A stretch of 64,000 nt of DNA from Pedobacter sp. KBW06 (GCF_003852525.1 NZ_QAJL01000004.1:909184-973183), one strand, 5' to 3'; shown: positions 25,704 to 35,489, counted from the stretch's first letter. Notes: a model not told the origin generated them from the letters alone. Numbers and translations are program-made.

Positions 25704-26945
25704 ATGTTAAAAAATTATTTTAAAATCGCTATAGCCGTGTTGAAGAGAAGAAAGTTCTTCACCTTCATCAGCTTATTTGGGATCAGCCTAACACTGACTA
25801 TCCTGATTGTGCTAACTGCTTTTCTGGACGTTTTGACGAGCCCTGCCTATCCCGATGTGAACCGCTCAAAGGAACTGTTCATTAACAGAATTGTATTGAA
25901 GTCTAATAAGGAAAACTACACTTCTCAAAGCCCGGCCAGCTTTTATTTCGTGAACAATTTTGTGTCTAAGATGAAGACTCCGGAAAAAATTGCCATTCAT
26001 ACCGGACGGAATACAACCAATGCCTATCAGAATAATAAAAAAATGGAGGTAGAGCTCATGCATACCAATGTTTCTTTCTGGGAAGTTTACCAATTTGAAT
26101 TTGTAGAAGGAAAAGCCTTTAATGCCCAGGATTTAGAAAATGCGGCTCAGGTGGCGGTAATTTCTGCAGATACCCGAAGCAAATATTTTGGTGAAGGGGC
26201 GCTTGCTCTCGGAAAATATGTGGAAGCAAATAATATTAAATACAGGGTAATTGGCGTGGTTAAAAGTGCACCTGCGACTATGATCTACGCTAATTCGGAC
26301 ATTTATCTTCCTTATACATTGGCGAAGTCAGGACTTAAAGGAACATCATTGATGGGAGAATATATGGTCACCCTGCTTGCGAGGTCAACGGCAGACCTGC
26401 CTTTAATCAAAGAGGAATATAGCCAGTTACTGAAAAAGGTACCGCACCCCGAGAAAAATCAGGAGATTCTTTTGAGTTATCCGGACAGCTACCTGGAAAG
26501 CTTTACCAGAGAGATCTTCGGTAAAGGGGAGGGTTCTGGTAAGGACCGCTTTTTTCTGATGATTGGTATTTTTGTCTTTCTCTTTATGTTGTTGCCGACG
26601 ATCAATCTGGTAAACATTAATGTCAGCAGAATCATGGAAAGGTCTTCGGAAATCGGCGTTAGAAAAGCATTTGGTGCTTCAAGCAGTACCCTGGTTGGAC
26701 AATTTATCGTAGAAAATATGATCCTGACGATACTGGGTGGAATTTTGGGTGTTCTTTTATCTCTTCTTGTCATTTTCGTGCTGAATTCCAGTAACCTGAT
26801 TAGTCATATGAATTTAACTATCAACCTGACGGTATTGGGTTATAGCCTGCTGGCTTGTCTGGTATTCGGTCTGATGTCCGGGGTTTATCCAGCCTGGAGA
26901 ATGTCTAAACTAAATGTCGTTACGGCATTAAAAGCCAATAATTAA
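25704..26945 (+). CDS. ABC transporter permease (FtsX/MacB type) 1
   Basis: A 413-residue inner-membrane protein with the MacB layout. It has one N-terminal transmembrane helix (about residues 19-42), a large periplasmic domain (about 43-280) and three C-terminal helices. The FtsX motif ERSSEIGVRKAFGAS lies after the second helix, at about residue 313. The protein ends in a short tail, LNVVTALKANN. It forms a heterodimer with the next gene, 13 bp downstream; both are needed because each has only four helices. Confidence 0.92.
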   Translation: MLKNYFKIAIAVLKRRKFFTFISLFGISLTLTILIVLTAFLDVLTSPAYPDVNRSKELFINRIVLKSNKENYTSQSPASFYFVNNFVSKMKTPEKIAIHTGRNTTNAYQNNKKMEVELMHTNVSFWEVYQFEFVEGKAFNAQDLENAAQVAVISADTRSKYFGEGALALGKYVEANNIKYRVIGVVKSAPATMIYANSDIYLPYTLAKSGLKGTSLMGEYMVTLLARSTADLPLIKEEYSQLLKKVPHPEKNQEILLSYPDSYLESFTREIFGKGEGSGKDRFFLMIGIFVFLFMLLPTINLVNINVSRIMERSSEIGVRKAFGASSSTLVGQFIVENMILTILGGILGVLLSLLVIFVLNSSNLISHMNLTINLTVLGYSLLACLVFGLMSGVYPAWRMSKLNVVTALKANN

Positions 26946-26958
26946 AAATCTAAAAGAT

Positions 26959-28134
26959 ATGCTTAAGCATTTATTCAAATTGATCTGGAATAAAAAGAAG
27001 GAGAATTTCCTGTTGATTTCAGAGGTCCTGATTTCCTTTATGGTCATCTTCGCCGTATTTACACTGTTGGTTCACAATTACCGGAATTACAAACTGCCGA
27101 GAGGGTTTGACTATGAGCAGGTGTGGTCTGTGAGTTTGGGAGACTTGGGGGAAAGCAAGGATAAAGATTCTGTGGGACTGATGCACGAGAATCTAAGAAA
27201 CGCATTAAAAAGCCTTCCTCAGATCAAAGAGTTGAGCTTTACTTCGTCCAATGTGCCGTTTTCAAGCAGCATGTACCGGACAAGGGTTAGCTATAAAGGA
27301 AAAGAACTGAATACGGATATCTACCGTACAGAAATGTCGTATAAGGAGGTACTTCAAATGCAGCTGGTTTCAGGAAGATGGTTTTCTGCGGAGGACAATG
27401 CTTCGGCAAAAAAATCATTAATTATTGACAAATGTGGTAAGGAGCAGCTATTTGGATCAGGAGAGGCCATAGGAAAAATGATTTCCCTCGACGGAGAAGA
27501 GCAAAAAGTGATCGGTGTGGTGGAAAGCTTTAAGGATAAGAGTGATTTTAAAGCGCCTGAGCCGGCTATCTTTACCCGGATTGATACCGGTAATATAAAA
27601 AATATTGCCAATATTTTAATCCGTGTTACGGCAGGAGCAGATGCGACATTTGAAGGTAAAGTGTATAAACTGATCGCTTCTACGATGAAAAGTTCGAATT
27701 TGGAAATTAAACATTTATCGGATCTCCGGAGCAGTAAGAACAAGGAGACCACGATTCCCATGATTATCTTTTTCATTGTCGCGGGCTTTCTGATTTTTAA
27801 CGTTGCGCTCGGAATATTTGGGGTATTGTGGTATAATATCAATAAAAGAAGGGGAGAGATTGGGCTCAGAAGGGCAATTGGAGCAACAGCCTCATCGGTA
27901 TCGGGACAATTGGTTGGTGAAGCCGTAGTTCTGGCAACTTTTTCTCTGATCATCGGATCCTTTTTTGCCATTCAGTTTCCGTTGTTGAATGTTTTTGATC
28001 TACCGGCATCTGTTTATCTGACGGCACAATTCCTGGCGATAGTATTCATCTATTTGCTGGTGATTTTGTGTGCCTTGTATCCGGGGAAACAAGCTGCTGC
28101 GATCTATCCTGCTGTTGCATTGCATGAAGAATAA
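26959..28134 (+). CDS. ABC transporter permease (FtsX/MacB type) 2
   Basis: A 391-residue paralogue of the previous permease with the same topology. The N-terminal helix is at about residues 20-43, followed by a periplasmic domain (about 45-270). Three C-terminal helices carry the FtsX motif KRRGEIGLRRAIGATASSV. It likely pairs with the first permease in a MacB-like transmission complex. The response regulator gene follows 36 bp downstream. Confidence 0.92.
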   Translation: MLKHLFKLIWNKKKENFLLISEVLISFMVIFAVFTLLVHNYRNYKLPRGFDYEQVWSVSLGDLGESKDKDSVGLMHENLRNALKSLPQIKELSFTSSNVPFSSSMYRTRVSYKGKELNTDIYRTEMSYKEVLQMQLVSGRWFSAEDNASAKKSLIIDKCGKEQLFGSGEAIGKMISLDGEEQKVIGVVESFKDKSDFKAPEPAIFTRIDTGNIKNIANILIRVTAGADATFEGKVYKLIASTMKSSNLEIKHLSDLRSSKNKETTIPMIIFFIVAGFLIFNVALGIFGVLWYNINKRRGEIGLRRAIGATASSVSGQLVGEAVVLATFSLIIGSFFAIQFPLLNVFDLPASVYLTAQFLAIVFIYLLVILCALYPGKQAAAIYPAVALHEE

Positions 28135-28170
28135 AGATACTTTTGAAAAGCCTTTTAAAAGCCATAGCCG

Positions 28171-29544
28171 ATGATCCTTATAATTGATGATGATATAGCC
28201 GTTCGCACTTCACTGATGCTTTTACTGGAGCAGAAAAACTATGATGTTTCTGCGGTGGCCAGTGCTGCGGAAGGCCTTGATTTACTGAGGAAAGAGAATG
28301 TTGCCTTGATCATCCTTGATCTTAATTTTTCAATTGATACTTCCGGGAAGGAAGGAATGCAGCTATTGCGGCAGATCAGGGAAATGGACGCACAGGTACC
28401 GGTGATCCTGATTACCGGTTGGGCGAGTATAGACCTTGCGGTACAAGGGATGAAGCTGGGAGCAAATGATTTTATCAATAAACCCTGGGGAAATGAGCAC
28501 CTGCTGCAATCGGTGAAGACGCTGATTACCTTAAAAGATCAGAAGCCTGGTCAGACCGGCAGGAGGCAATTGGATAAGGAGTATGATTTTCAATCGATCA
28601 TTACTGAGGATAAGGATATGCTCGGGTTACTGGAGATCGCGGGGCGGGTATCTAAAACAGATGCTTCCGTATTGATTACCGGGGAAAGTGGAACGGGAAA
28701 GGAGCTCATTGCAGAGGCCATTCATCAGAATAGTCTGCGTAGAAACCGTCCTTTCATCAAAGTAAACCTGGGAGGAATTTCTACTTCTTTGTTTGAAAGT
28801 GAGATGTTTGGACATGTGAGAGGTGCTTTTACGGATGCAAGGACAGATCGTACGGGGCGTTTTGAGATGGCCAATAAGGGCACGATCTTTCTAGATGAGA
28901 TTGGCGATCTTGATGCCGGCAGCCAGGTCAAGCTGCTGCGGGTGCTGCAAGACCGAAGTTATGAGGTATTGGGAAATAGCCGGACAAAAACAGTCGATGT
29001 AAGGGTGATTTGCGCGACGAATAAAAACCTTGCGGAAATGGTAGCTAAAGGAACATTTAGGGAGGATTTGCTGTATCGGGTCAATTTGATTACGCTTAAA
29101 CTGCCGGCTTTAAGAGAGCGGAATAAGGACATTCCTTTGCTGATAGATTTTATGATCAGCAACCTCAGGCAGCTGTATAACCGTCCAAAATTGCAGGTGA
29201 CACAGGAGGCAATGAAATGGCTGAAACAGTTGCCATTGCCTGGAAATATACGTCAGTTGAAAAATATGGTGGAACGATCAGTATTGGTCAGCAGGAACGA
29301 TTTACTGGATGTTGCCGATTTTACTACCCATATAGAAAAACAACCTACTGTCATTAGCCACCCAAAATTACCTGATGTGGGCTCCATGACGTTGGAAGAA
29401 ACAGAAATTTTAATGATTAAACGGGCACTTCAGTTCCATCATAACCGGATTTCCAAAGCAGCGTTGGCTTTGGGAATCACGAGGAGTGCCTTATACAGGC
29501 GGTTAGATAAATATAACATTCCTTACGATGAAACTTCGGACTAA
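28171..29544 (+). CDS. Sigma-54-dependent response regulator (NtrC family)
   Basis: A 457-residue activator. The receiver domain (about residues 1-120) has acidic residues DDD at 6-8, phospho-acceptor Asp50 in ILDL and the conserved Lys in NKPW. The AAA+ domain has Walker A GESGTGKE (about 170) and the sigma-54 contact loop GAFTDA (about 215), plus Walker B TIFLDEIGDL. The C-terminal Fis-type helix-turn-helix reads SKAALALGITRSALYRRL. GAFTDA means it works through sigma-54. It probably activates the promoter at 22260 of its own operon through the inverted repeat at 22179. It overlaps the histidine kinase gene by 17 bp. Confidence 0.95.
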   Translation: MILIIDDDIAVRTSLMLLLEQKNYDVSAVASAAEGLDLLRKENVALIILDLNFSIDTSGKEGMQLLRQIREMDAQVPVILITGWASIDLAVQGMKLGANDFINKPWGNEHLLQSVKTLITLKDQKPGQTGRRQLDKEYDFQSIITEDKDMLGLLEIAGRVSKTDASVLITGESGTGKELIAEAIHQNSLRRNRPFIKVNLGGISTSLFESEMFGHVRGAFTDARTDRTGRFEMANKGTIFLDEIGDLDAGSQVKLLRVLQDRSYEVLGNSRTKTVDVRVICATNKNLAEMVAKGTFREDLLYRVNLITLKLPALRERNKDIPLLIDFMISNLRQLYNRPKLQVTQEAMKWLKQLPLPGNIRQLKNMVERSVLVSRNDLLDVADFTTHIEKQPTVISHPKLPDVGSMTLEETEILMIKRALQFHHNRISKAALALGITRSALYRRLDKYNIPYDETSD

Positions 29545-30823
29545 ATACCTTTTATTCGTATGTATCTTACATGCCATTGCTCTGTTTTTGAGCTTCCTTG
29601 TTTTTGAAAAGAACAAACTTTTTTTTCTTTTGTCGGAGGTCTTTATTCTGGGCTCGATTTTGATTTCCTGGCAATTGTACAATCAGATGATCCGTCCATT
29701 GAGGCTTTTGGTGCAAGGGGCAGAAGCGATCAGGGACAGAGACTTTACCGTTAAATTTGTTGAAAGCGGCACTTTTGAAATGGACGAACTGGTTGGTGTC
29801 TATAATCAGATGATTGAAGAATTGAGAAAGGAAAGGACATTACAGCAAGAGCAGCATTTTTTTCTGGATAAGTTGATTTTCAGTTCTCCGGTAGGAATTG
29901 TCATCCTTGACCATGACCAGCGCGTTCAGCAGGTGAACCCTGCAGCGAAGAAAATTTTGCATACCATTCCCTTTGAAGGCTGGTTATTAAAAGATATTGA
30001 TCATCCGATCATCGATGAGGTTCGTTTGCTGATGAAGGAGAAGTCTAAGGCGGTTACCCTTAACAGTGGTGCGGAGACTTATAAGGTTCAGGTTTCTGAA
30101 TTTTTGGACCAGGGCTTTCCCCGGAATTTTGTCATCATTCAGGAGCTGACGACTGAACTGCTGGAAGCAGAGAAGCAAGCCTATGGTAAGGTGATCAGGA
30201 TGATGGCACATGAGGTAAACAACACGATCGGACCAGTGAATTCTATTATGGACTCCGCGATGGTTATTGAGTCGGAGCGCTCGCCAAACAGTCGTCTGGC
30301 AGATGCACTACAGGTGGCTATAGACAGAAATAATAACCTCAATATATTTATGAGGAATCTGGCAGATGTTGTTCGGCTACCTGAGCCCAGCAAGCAATAT
30401 GTTGATCTGCACGATTTAATTTATGCAGTCACTACCTTACTGTCGGAGATGGCAAGGGAAAAGAATACGAGTTTTGAGTTTGCATTCCATAAAATCCCTC
30501 TGGTCATTTTTGCCGATCAGTTACAGATGGAGCAGGTGCTGATTAACGTCGTGAAAAATGCCATTGAGGCCATTGATGTGGGAAAACAGGGAATCATCAC
30601 CTTTGTGACGGAAAACCTGCCACAAAAGCTGATCGTGAGAGACAATGGGAAGGGAATCTCTGCGGAGGCAGAAGCGCAGTTGTTCAGTCCCTTTTTTAGT
30701 ACCAAGGCTGATGGTCAGGGAATTGGATTGACATTGATTAAAGATATCCTGATCAAGCATGGATTCTCATTTGCGCTCAGTGCAAATCAGAAAGGAGAGA
30801 CTGAATTTTCCATTGTTGTTTAA
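29528..30823 (+). CDS. Sensor histidine kinase
   Basis: Membrane-bound kinase of 431 residues, partner of the regulator with which its gene overlaps. Two transmembrane helices lie near the N-terminus (about residues 5-24 and 30-48) with almost no periplasmic loop, so sensing is probably in the membrane or cytoplasm. A HAMP-like segment (about 50-105) and a PAS-like domain (about 115-215) follow. The H-box MMAHEVNNTIGPV puts the phosphorylated His at about residue 227. N, G1 and G2 boxes are present (NVVKNAIEAI, VRDNGKG, GQGIGLTL). It ends the efflux operon; an 82-bp gap follows before fecR. Confidence 0.93.
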   Translation: MKLRTKYLLFVCILHAIALFLSFLVFEKNKLFFLLSEVFILGSILISWQLYNQMIRPLRLLVQGAEAIRDRDFTVKFVESGTFEMDELVGVYNQMIEELRKERTLQQEQHFFLDKLIFSSPVGIVILDHDQRVQQVNPAAKKILHTIPFEGWLLKDIDHPIIDEVRLLMKEKSKAVTLNSGAETYKVQVSEFLDQGFPRNFVIIQELTTELLEAEKQAYGKVIRMMAHEVNNTIGPVNSIMDSAMVIESERSPNSRLADALQVAIDRNNNLNIFMRNLADVVRLPEPSKQYVDLHDLIYAVTTLLSEMAREKNTSFEFAFHKIPLVIFADQLQMEQVLINVVKNAIEAIDVGKQGIITFVTENLPQKLIVRDNGKGISAEAEAQLFSPFFSTKADGQGIGLTLIKDILIKHGFSFALSANQKGETEFSIVV

Positions 30824-30874
30824 CATAAAAAATATATTTTAAAATTCTTTGGTAAAAAATCAATTCTTCCTGCA

Positions 30875-30894
30875 CTTGTAGTAATAAAACTATA
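30875..30894 (+). promoter_or_regulatory. -10-like element upstream of fecR
   Basis: CTTGTAGTAATAAAACTATA resembles the right half of ECF-type copy B in front of the other anti-sigma gene (CTTGTCGTGATAATACTATA, four differences in 20). The AGGGG half is missing. It lies 11 bases before the FecR ATG. It may be a promoter read by a different ECF factor. Confidence 0.35.
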
Positions 30895-30905
30895 TAACCG
30901 CTGGA

Positions 30906-31958
30906 ATGAAATACGATGCTTATGCCGTTGAAGACTTCTTAACTGAAGAGAGCTTTGTTAATTATTGCCTGGGAGCTCCTCAGGAAGATGTTTTGTTCTG
31001 GAAAAGTGTCCTGAAGGAACAACCTGAGCTGGAAGAAAGAATTCACAAAGCCAAAACGCTTTTCTTTTTACTCGCTGTAAAGATTGATCCCCGGGAAAAA
31101 CAGGCGGAACTACAGAAACTTAAGCTGGTCATAGAAGCTGAGGAACAGCAGGTAGGGCTCATGGACGAAGTGCCGGTAAGGCGCCTGATGAGTCGTAGTT
31201 CCTGGATATCTGTTGCTGCTGCAATTCTGCTATGCATCGGGGTCTATGCCTTATTCAATAAAAAGGAATATGGAAATCAAATCCAGCCATACGTTGCCGG
31301 GGGTAAAAGTATGCTCCTAAAAACGGCTTATAATGAAAGGAAGACCCTAACCCTCAGTGATGGAACTAAAGTAACAATCAATGGATCAACAGAACTTAAA
31401 CTGGATGGCCATTATAATCAGGAAAAGAGAGTTCTGTGGTTAAATGGGGAAGCTTATTTTGAGGTTGCTAAAAATAAAGAAAAGCCTTTTATTGTCATTT
31501 CCGGTACAACAGCAACAACCGCTTTAGGAACATCCTTCAAAATCAATAATTATAACAACCGGGCACATACGTTAATTATGCTCAATTCAGGAAAAGTGAG
31601 TGTTGGCTCCCTGGTTAATGAGAAAGTCGTAGACCATCTGCAACTTATTCCCGGCGAACAGGTTGAGGTTACTTCTGACAAATTTGCCAAATCAACCTTT
31701 GACCTGGAAGAAATCGACAATTGGAAAAACCGTAAACTGGTATTCTCAATGGCTTCTCTAAAAGAGATCAAATCAGTTTTAAAAGAGATCTACGGTATTG
31801 AAGTGCGTAGTAGAAACCAACCTAAGAAACCAATTGCTTTTACCGGAACGTTTGTCAATGAAGGGCTTAGCGAAGTGCTTAAAGCCATAGGATTTTCTAA
31901 CCATTTCACTTACACCATAAAAGATGATATCGTAACGCTCGATTTCGACAAAAAGTAA
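30906..31958 (+). CDS. FecR family anti-sigma factor
   Basis: Inner-membrane signal transducer, 350 residues. The cytoplasmic N-terminal region (about 1-95) binds the sigma factor. One transmembrane helix is SWISVAAAILLCIGVYALF (about 98-116). The FecR domain (about 140-235) includes TLSDGTKVTINGSTELK and WLNGEAYFEVAK. A C-terminal DUF4974 domain (about 275-350) is likely to contact the STN domain of the SusC protein. It sits 30 bp before that SusC gene. Its cognate sigma gene is most likely the convergent one at 40714, at the far end of the locus, rather than directly upstream as usual. Confidence 0.94.
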   Translation: MKYDAYAVEDFLTEESFVNYCLGAPQEDVLFWKSVLKEQPELEERIHKAKTLFFLLAVKIDPREKQAELQKLKLVIEAEEQQVGLMDEVPVRRLMSRSSWISVAAAILLCIGVYALFNKKEYGNQIQPYVAGGKSMLLKTAYNERKTLTLSDGTKVTINGSTELKLDGHYNQEKRVLWLNGEAYFEVAKNKEKPFIVISGTTATTALGTSFKINNYNNRAHTLIMLNSGKVSVGSLVNEKVVDHLQLIPGEQVEVTSDKFAKSTFDLEEIDNWKNRKLVFSMASLKEIKSVLKEIYGIEVRSRNQPKKPIAFTGTFVNEGLSEVLKAIGFSNHFTYTIKDDIVTLDFDKK

Positions 31959-31988
31959 CAACCAACCAAACTAACCAACCAAACCAGT
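31959..31988 (+). repeat. AACC-rich leader repeat before susC
   Basis: The 30-base gap between FecR and SusC is a near-tandem run of AACC/AAAC units with no G except next to the start codon. It contains the AACTAACC octamer (31969-31976) found in the leaders of the two other SusC genes. It is likely unstructured and could aid ribosome loading. Confidence 0.5.
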
Positions 31989-34900
31989 ATGAAAAAAAAC
32001 TTACCCCCCTATTATTTTTTTTATGGGCTTCTGTTGAAAGCCTGTTTGTCCTTTATCCTGATTATTTCCTTATCAGGATATGCGCAGTCAAAGGATAAAC
32101 GATATTCCTTTAATTGGAAGAATACAACGGTTCTCAGTGCTTTTAAGCAAATTGAAGGCGAAGCAGGGGTTCACTTTTCTTACAATCCTTTGGATTTAAA
32201 TGTCAATACACGCATTGATCTTAAGGTTGAAAAACAAAAGATTGATGAAATTCTGAATGCCATCTCTAAAAAAGTAAGCATAAAATATCAGATCAACGGG
32301 CAGACCATTATGATCCAGTCTTACCAGCCGGTTCCAGGGCCCAGTGCTGTTTTTACCTTAACGGGGAGAGTGACTGATGAAAAAAAAGTCAGTATTCCCG
32401 GCGTTGTTGTTGTCAATACGAAGAACAACAAAACGGTGGCAACCAATGCTGAGGGGGTGTTTTCTATCCCTGCAGATCAGGGGGATGTGATTCGTTTCAG
32501 GATGCTGGGCTTTCAGGAAACAGCAATTGTAGCGAACGAACAGCAGAAAAACGTAACGGTTGTGCTAAAAGAAGCCACTACAGAACTGCAAGAGGCCGTG
32601 GTCACTGCCTTAGGAATCAAAAGAGAACAAAAATCTTTAGGATATGCGGTATCTGAAGTAGACGGAAAGGGCCTTAAAAAGGCAAGAGAGATCAATGTGA
32701 TCAACTCTTTGGCAGGGAAAGTCCCGGGATTGATCATTACCGGAACTGCAGGAGGACCAGCGGGTTCTTCCCGGGTCATTATTCGTGGAAGCACCACTGT
32801 GACGGGAAACAATCAGCCATTGTATGTAGTAGACGGGGTTCCGATAGACAATTCCAATTACGGAGGGACCGGCTCGGGGCAATATGCTGCGGGTCTGGAT
32901 TTGGGGGATGCCATATCTGCCATCAATCCGGATGATGTGGATAAAATCAGTGTCCTTAAAGGAGCTTCAGCTTCGGCGCTATACGGTGCCAGAGCGGCTA
33001 ACGGGGTGATTCTGATCACCACTAAAAAAGGAGTCGGATCAAAAGACCTGGGAATAGAATTTAACAATACCTCCTCTGTTGAAAGTCAGCTGACCAGCTA
33101 CGACGGCTATCAGTCGCTGTATGGTCAGGGAACCAAACAACAGTTAAATACACTTGCCATACAGGATTATAATACTTTAACGAAGAATTTTGGTGCCAGA
33201 ATTGACCCGGACTTAATGGTAATTACCGGAACCGGAGAACGCAAGCCTTATGCTTACGTGAAGAATAATATCGATGGATTTTTCAGAACAGGTTCAACGT
33301 TTACCAATACGCTTTCGTTTACAAATGCTTCTGACGTTTCTTCCTTCCGTTTCTCTGCATCCAATCTGACGAATAAGGACATCATTCCTGCCAGTGGAAT
33401 GCACAGAAACTCCTTTACCTTCAATGGCAGCTCCAAATTCGGGTCTAAGATTACCATGGAAGCAAGAGCTTTTTATATGAATGAAAAGGTCGACAACAGA
33501 CCTTCGCTGGCCGATGATCCCGCAAATATTGGAAATAGCTTTCTCTCCCTGGCTAACACTGTTGACCAGGCGAGGTTTAAAAATGAATATAGAAACGCCG
33601 ATGGAAGTTATTTAGATTGGAATAATGGAAACCAATACCGCCTGAACCCTTACTGGGTGATCAATGAAATGAAAAATAAAACGACCAAAGATCGTTTAAT
33701 GGGAACATTGCAGCTCAACTATAGTATTTTAAGCTGGTTAAATCTTCAGGGAAGGGCATCAGCAGATCAGACGGACCTTGACTTTGAAAAGTTTAGCCCA
33801 AGATCTACACCAGGCGCACTTACTGGAACATTGGATCAAACCAAAAGAAAGCTGAAAACCATAGAGGCCGACTTATTGCTTTCTGCTGAAAGACAGGTTA
33901 CCCCTTCCTTAAACTTATCTGCACGTCTGGGGAGCAGCATCACCAGAAGCAGGGCAGATGGAAGTATCCTTCAGTTCACCAACCAAACGGTATTGGATGT
34001 TGTTAGTCCTACCAGTTATACTTCTCAGTCGGTACAACCTACAGCCTATAGAAAATCTTTTAATTCCGTATACGGAATCATCGCTGCTGGTTATAAAGGC
34101 TATCTGTATGTGGATGCAACACTTCGGCAGGACGCTTATTCTACCCTTGCTTTAGGGAAAAACAGTAAACTCTATCCTTCACTAAGCGGAAGTTTCGTCT
34201 TCACGGAAGCGCTCAAAATGGATAAAAGGATTTTATCATTCGGTAAAATCAGGGCATCCATTGCACAGGTGGCATCAGATACAGATCCTTACCTGACGGA
34301 TGCTTATTATGCAACAAGCCCTTTGCCTTTTAAAGGCCAGACCATCGGAGGGATTTCTACGAATATAAAACCAAATAAAGACCTGAAGCCGACTACAACA
34401 CGTTCTTACGAGTTCGGAACAGAGCTTAAATTCTTTGGTCAGCGTTTGGGACTTGACCTTACCTATTACAATTCTAAATCAAAAGATCAGCTGAATATCG
34501 TGCCTGTTCCTCCTTCTTCGGGATATAGAAATGAGATCAAAAATGCAGGGGTGATTTCAAATGAAGGAATAGAAATTGCCTTGAGCGGCACCCCTGTCAG
34601 CACCAAAGACTTTACCTGGGACTTAAATTTCAGCTTTGCCAGAAATGTCAATAAAGTTGAGTCTTTGGCACCGGGCACACCTTTCCTGAGTCTGTCTGAT
34701 GCACGTTGGATGGGTGTATCTGTGGTCGCACAGCCGGGCGCTTCCTATGGTGCAATTCTGGCCTTTGACTATCAAAAGGATCCTCAGGGCAATATTATCC
34801 TTAACCCAATCGATCTTCAGCCGGTGTTAAGTCCTACCAGACAGATCGTAGGAAAAGGGATCTTTGACTGGACGGGAGGGTTGAGCAGTACATTCAGGTA

Positions 34901-35489
34901 CAAGAACTTCAGTCTGGGAACAATTTTCGACTTGAAGTTTGGGGCTGATTTGCTCTCTCTGACCAATTATTCTGCCGCAGGGGCAGGAAGTTTGAAAACA
35001 ACCCTGGGAGGAAGAGCCGAATGGATCAAATCTGAAGAGGACCGTCAGGCGGCAGGAAAAACCATCCAGGAATGGACCGCATCAGGGATGGTAAGGGGGC
35101 TTGTGCCGGTTGGTGTCGTGCAAACGGGAACCAATGCCGATGGAAGTCCTGTATACAGCCAAAATACCAAGGCAATAGACCCTTCAGTTTATTGGGGCAG
35201 AATTCTCGATGTTTCCAATTCAGTAGCCAGACCTTTTATTTATGATGCTTCTTATGTCAAAATCAGGGAGATCACTTTGAATTACCGCCTTCCTTCAACG
35301 CTGACCTCCAGATGGGGAGTGAAAGATGTTCAGGTGGGATTGGTGAGCAGAAACCCGTTTATTCTTTACAAGAATGTGCCCAATGTTGACCCCGATTCCA
35401 ACTACAATAATGGAAATGGACAGGGTATCGAATATGGATCTCTGCCGGGTAGACGAAGCTTTGGCCTTAATTTAAATTTTAGATTTTAA
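31989..35489 (+). CDS. SusC/RagA-type TonB-linked transporter with STN domain
   Basis: Outer-membrane importer of 1166 residues, longer than the two other SusC proteins because of an added signalling domain. After the signal peptide (ending near GYAQ, residue 33) comes an STN domain (about 38-110) with VLSAFKQIEGEAGVHFSYNP. It transmits the ligand-bound state to FecR. A carboxypeptidase-D-like domain follows (about 118-200), then the SusC box TELQEAVVTALGIKREQKS and the plug (ISVLKGASASALYGARAANGVILITTKKG). The barrel ends with the C-terminal strand SFGLNLNFRF. It forms the channel of a GH18-containing utilisation locus; the substrate is probably an N-acetylglucosamine-containing glycan. Confidence 0.95.
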   Translation: MKKNLPPYYFFYGLLLKACLSFILIISLSGYAQSKDKRYSFNWKNTTVLSAFKQIEGEAGVHFSYNPLDLNVNTRIDLKVEKQKIDEILNAISKKVSIKYQINGQTIMIQSYQPVPGPSAVFTLTGRVTDEKKVSIPGVVVVNTKNNKTVATNAEGVFSIPADQGDVIRFRMLGFQETAIVANEQQKNVTVVLKEATTELQEAVVTALGIKREQKSLGYAVSEVDGKGLKKAREINVINSLAGKVPGLIITGTAGGPAGSSRVIIRGSTTVTGNNQPLYVVDGVPIDNSNYGGTGSGQYAAGLDLGDAISAINPDDVDKISVLKGASASALYGARAANGVILITTKKGVGSKDLGIEFNNTSSVESQLTSYDGYQSLYGQGTKQQLNTLAIQDYNTLTKNFGARIDPDLMVITGTGERKPYAYVKNNIDGFFRTGSTFTNTLSFTNASDVSSFRFSASNLTNKDIIPASGMHRNSFTFNGSSKFGSKITMEARAFYMNEKVDNRPSLADDPANIGNSFLSLANTVDQARFKNEYRNADGSYLDWNNGNQYRLNPYWVINEMKNKTTKDRLMGTLQLNYSILSWLNLQGRASADQTDLDFEKFSPRSTPGALTGTLDQTKRKLKTIEADLLLSAERQVTPSLNLSARLGSSITRSRADGSILQFTNQTVLDVVSPTSYTSQSVQPTAYRKSFNSVYGIIAAGYKGYLYVDATLRQDAYSTLALGKNSKLYPSLSGSFVFTEALKMDKRILSFGKIRASIAQVASDTDPYLTDAYYATSPLPFKGQTIGGISTNIKPNKDLKPTTTRSYEFGTELKFFGQRLGLDLTYYNSKSKDQLNIVPVPPSSGYRNEIKNAGVISNEGIEIALSGTPVSTKDFTWDLNFSFARNVNKVESLAPGTPFLSLSDARWMGVSVVAQPGASYGAILAFDYQKDPQGNIILNPIDLQPVLSPTRQIVGKGIFDWTGGLSSTFRYKNFSLGTIFDLKFGADLLSLTNYSAAGAGSLKTTLGGRAEWIKSEEDRQAAGKTIQEWTASGMVRGLVPVGVVQTGTNADGSPVYSQNTKAIDPSVYWGRILDVSNSVARPFIYDASYVKIREITLNYRLPSTLTSRWGVKDVQVGLVSRNPFILYKNVPNVDPDSNYNNGNGQGIEYGSLPGRRSFGLNLNFRF

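Noticed and set aside
27354..27971. 205-codon minus-strand frame
   Set aside because: It is antisense to the second permease gene, whose FtsX motifs are clear.
31959..31988. AACC-type repeats considered as a CRISPR or phase-variable tract
   Set aside because: The units are irregular, very short and non-coding; they look like a leader sequence, not an array or slippage tract affecting a frame.
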